Assembly (NCBI GenBank): GCA_020631315.1
Contig: JAHDHM010000211.1
Coordinates: 1-6,667 of the forward strand
Direction of reading: 5' to 3'
From: Acidimicrobiales bacterium
Lineage (GTDB): Bacteria; Actinomycetota; Acidimicrobiia; Acidimicrobiales; Poriferisodaliceae
DNA: 6,667 nucleotides
In this document: positions 5,584 to 6,667 of the stretch, piece after piece
Layout of the letters: every line of letters starts with the position of its first letter
Position numbering within the stretch: the first letter of the stretch is position 1
The notes under the pieces: generated by a model
The model's database searches: none
What the model was told of the DNA's origin: nothing
What the model saw: only the letters and a program-made list of their open reading frames with translations
Program-made: the position numbers and the translations under genes

Positions 5584-5700
5584 GACTGGTAGAGAAGTCC
5601 GCACAACACGGACCTTTTGCATCAACTGCGATTGCCACACACACCGGACATGACCCCGCATCGGAGAGCGATCTCCACGGCGGGGTCGTGTCTGTTTTGC
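5584..5700 (+). ncRNA. Putative small RNA, copy A
   Basis: This is predicted from structure and from comparison with copy B. Hairpin 1 is GTCCG (5597-5601), loop CACAACA, CGGAC (5609-5613). A conserved, probably unpaired stretch (5614-5646) rich in C and A follows, ending CCACACACACC. It closes with a bipartite hairpin: a 13-bp stem 5647-5659/5680-5692 (one T.G), a small internal loop, then GGAGA/TCTCC (5663-5676) capped by a GCGA tetraloop of the GNRA type. TGTTTTGC follows at 5693-5700, an intrinsic-terminator tail on the plus strand. The 5' end is approximate and no clear promoter is seen; the conserved block 5531-5590 may hold it. No open reading frame fits. I cannot match it to a known family. 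The exposed core would be the natural antisense seed (inference). Confidence 0.6.
5647..5700 (+). terminator. Intrinsic terminator of element A
   Basis: A 13-bp stem (5647-5659 with 5680-5692, one T.G wobble), an inner 5-bp stem capped by GCGA, then TGTTTTGC. The T-rich tail lies only on the plus-strand 3' side, which fixes the direction of transcription. Confidence 0.75.
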
Positions 5701-5762
5701 TCCATCTGTTGCGAATCTGACGAATCTTCACTCAAAACTGAATGACCGCTCAATTTCTGTGC

Positions 5763-5885
5763 GACTGGTTCGACAGGAAGAGTGTCCGAACAACACGGAC
5801 CTATTGCATCAACTGCGATTGCCACACACACCGGACTCGGCCTCGCCAGGGAGATCCCCTCCCAGCGGGGCCGAGTCTGTTTTGT
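5763..5885 (+). ncRNA. Putative small RNA, copy B
   Basis: This is the paralogue of copy A, 187 bp downstream. Hairpin 1 is GTCCG (5784-5788), loop AACAACA, CGGAC (5796-5800). The core is identical to copy A except A5803 for T. The closing hairpin has a 13-bp stem 5834-5846/5865-5877 (one T.G), an inner stem GGGAG/CTCCC (5849-5863) around ATCCC, and the tail TGTTTTGT (5878-5885). Compared with A, the stem pairs at positions 4 (A-T to T-A) and 7 (A-T to G-C) have changed on both sides, and two others changed between wobble and Watson-Crick, so pairing is kept by compensation. The loop exposes a C-rich run (ATCCC, then CTCCC) absent from A. The palindromic repeat starts at the last base of the tail. 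The 5' end is approximate. Confidence 0.6.
5834..5885 (+). terminator. Intrinsic terminator of element B
   Basis: GACTCGGCCTCGC (5834-5846) pairs with GCGGGGCCGAGTC (5865-5877) with one wobble, enclosing GGGAG/CTCCC, followed by TGTTTTGT. It separates the sRNA-like units from the tig promoter. Confidence 0.75.
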
Positions 5886-5972
5886 CGCAGCGGCCTCGCG
5901 CCACTTCGTGGCGCTCACCTCGCTGATCTGTTGCAGCGGCCTCGCGCCACTTCGTGGCGCTCACCTCGCTGA
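5885..5972 (+). repeat. Right array of the palindromic repeat (two copies)
   Basis: Copies at 5885-5926 and 5931-5972 keep the 46-bp period of the left array. They differ from the left copies by one base (GTGGCGC for GTGGCCC), and from each other by one base (TCGCAG against TTGCAG). The change makes the inner stem perfect: GCGCCAC (5898-5904), TTC, GTGGCGC (5908-5914), inside CAGCG (5888-5892) and CGCTG (5921-5925). The array lies between terminator B and the tig promoter and has the same orientation as the left array. Confidence 0.85.
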
Positions 5973-6009
5973 TTCCACAGCGCCGCAAGGGGCGGGGGAA
6001 CACAGCCAC

Positions 6010-6015
6010 TAGACT
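6010..6015 (+). promoter_or_regulatory. Candidate -10 box for tig
   Basis: TAGACT fits TANNNT. It ends nine bases before the GTG at 6025, so the message would have a leader of only about 0-4 bases. This agrees with the absence of a Shine-Dalgarno motif. No good -35 is seen 16-18 bases upstream, where the sequence is G-rich. Confidence 0.5.
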
Positions 6016-6024
6016 CGGCCGACT

Positions 6025-6667
6025 GTGAGTACTCCTACTGTCACGTCGTCGATCGAGCAGCTCGACGACAACAAGGTCAAGCTGCACGTCGAGGTCGACG
6101 AGGCCACGTTCGAGCCCGCCATCGACGCTGCATTCAAGAAGATCGCCCGCGAGGTCCGCATGCCGGGCTTCCGTCCCGGCAAGGTCCCGCGCAAGGTCCT
6201 CGAAGCCCGCATCGGCGTCGAGTACGCCCGTGCCGAGGCCATCCAGGCCGAGATGGGCAACTACTACGCCGCGGCGCTGAAGAACCACGACGTGGACGCG
6301 ATCGCCCAGCCCGAGATCGACATCGAGTCCGGTGAAGAGTCCGGTCCGGTCGTGTTCGTCGCCGAGGTCGAGGTCCGTCCGACCGTCGAGATCTCCGGCT
6401 ATGCCGACATCGAGGTCGAGATCCCGAACCCGGTGCCGTCGGCTGACGCCATCGAAGAGCAGATCGACGCCGTGCGTGGCCGTTCCGCCGAGCTGGTCGA
6501 GGTCGAGCGTGCCGCCACCAACGGCGACCTCGTCACCATCGACATCGCCGGCACCGTCGACGGTGAGCCGCTCCCGGGTCTCGTCGCCGACGACTACTCC
6601 TACGAGGTCGGTTCGGGGGCGGTCGGCGAGGAGCTCGACGAGCACCTCGACGGTGCCAGCGCCGGCG
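6025..6667 (+). CDS. tig: Trigger factor (ribosome-associated chaperone / peptidyl-prolyl isomerase), 5' part
   Basis: The first 214 codons are present and the gene runs off the right edge. Trigger factor binds the ribosome at the peptide exit tunnel and helps nascent chains fold. The N-terminal ribosome-binding domain carries the signature GFRPGK (residues 48-53, then VPRKVLEARIG), followed by the linker and, from about residue 160, the start of the FKBP-type PPIase domain (NGDLVTIDIAGTVDGEPLPG). The GTG at 6025 is chosen because it gives the expected distance (about 47 residues) to the GFRPGK loop and has a TANNNT box just upstream; there is no ribosome binding site. In actinobacteria clpP and clpX commonly follow tig, but they lie outside this window. 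Full length is usually about 430-480 aa, so about half is seen. Confidence 0.96.
   Translation, partial: MSTPTVTSSIEQLDDNKVKLHVEVDEATFEPAIDAAFKKIAREVRMPGFRPGKVPRKVLEARIGVEYARAEAIQAEMGNYYAAALKNHDVDAIAQPEIDIESGEESGPVVFVAEVEVRPTVEISGYADIEVEIPNPVPSADAIEEQIDAVRGRSAELVEVERAATNGDLVTIDIAGTVDGEPLPGLVADDYSYEVGSGAVGEELDEHLDGASAG

Larger units (their letters stand above)
5531..5884 (+). repeat. Tandem duplication of a roughly 160-170-bp non-coding element (offset about 187 bp)
   Basis: Unit A (about 5531-5699) and unit B (about 5720-5884) match along most of their length. The matched blocks are a GAATCT...ACTCAAA...TGAATGA...CGCTCAA block, then CGACTGGT, GTCCG, a 46-nt core (5604-5649 and 5791-5836, one mismatch at 5616/5803), and a terminator-like stem with a TGTTTTG tail. 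The flanks and terminator loops have diverged while the core has not. Confidence 0.85.

Noticed and set aside
5584..5885. Riboswitch or attenuator for tig
   Set aside because: Each element ends in its own terminator, there are two of them, and the right repeat array and a separate -10 box lie between them and tig. Independent small RNAs fit better.
5763..5885. Membership of the actinobacterial 6C RNA family
   Set aside because: That family has two hairpins with runs of six or more C in the loops. Only copy B has a C-rich loop (broken by T), and copy A has none.
5189..6645. Minus-strand frames (5189-5731, 5622-5918, 5809-6645) containing repeated KWREAA-like and VCGNRS-like peptides
   Set aside because: The peptides are translations of the palindromic repeats, the sRNA core and the antisense of tRNA-Gly. 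The last frame also lies antisense to tig. The repeated peptides reflect DNA repeats, not protein domains.

Overview
The window is GC-rich, densely coded and apparently bacterial. Actinobacterial-style features (near-leaderless starts behind TANNNT -10 boxes, tRNAs without an encoded CCA, a tRNA-Gly just upstream of tig) and a secreted spondin-domain lipoprotein suggest a high-GC actinomycetota, possibly Acidimicrobiia (Ilumatobacter-like). The taxon is an inference from style and gene content, not from a marker phylogeny.

Layout, left to right. The 3' part of a tRNA-Pro(TGG) (1-53) is followed by a small unrecognised 85-aa protein (138-395). Convergent to it, on the minus strand, is a 366-aa regulator built from two TetR-type units in tandem (1532-432). 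Across a 173-bp divergent intergenic region, which carries a perfect 14-bp palindrome directly before a ribosome binding site, a 498-aa lipoprotein is read rightwards (1706-3202). It has an Asp/Glu/Met-rich linker, two spondin-type domains and an internal 52-residue duplication. A strong GC hairpin (3234-3278) follows. Next is an OmpR/PhoB-type response regulator and its histidine kinase, overlapping by ATGA (3452-5184), then a complete tRNA-Gly(TCC) (5263-5334) and, at the right edge, the first 214 codons of trigger factor (6025 to the end).

The most unusual part is the 690-bp non-coding stretch between tRNA-Gly and tig (5335-6024). It is almost entirely repeat-built. Two arrays of a 42-nt palindromic repeat with 46-bp period (two and a half copies, then two copies) flank two tandem paralogous elements of about 160-170 bp. 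Each element has a 46-nt core that is identical but for one base, a small 5' hairpin, and a bipartite terminator hairpin followed by a T-rich tail. The terminator stems differ in sequence but keep pairing through compensatory changes. I read these as a pair of tandem small non-coding RNAs, unlike any family I can name.

Functionally, the tandem TetR protein probably controls the divergent spondin lipoprotein through the palindromic site. The two-component pair is a self-contained signalling operon whose kinase has almost no external sensor loop. tRNA-Gly and tig are housekeeping genes, with the repeat and sRNA island inserted between them.
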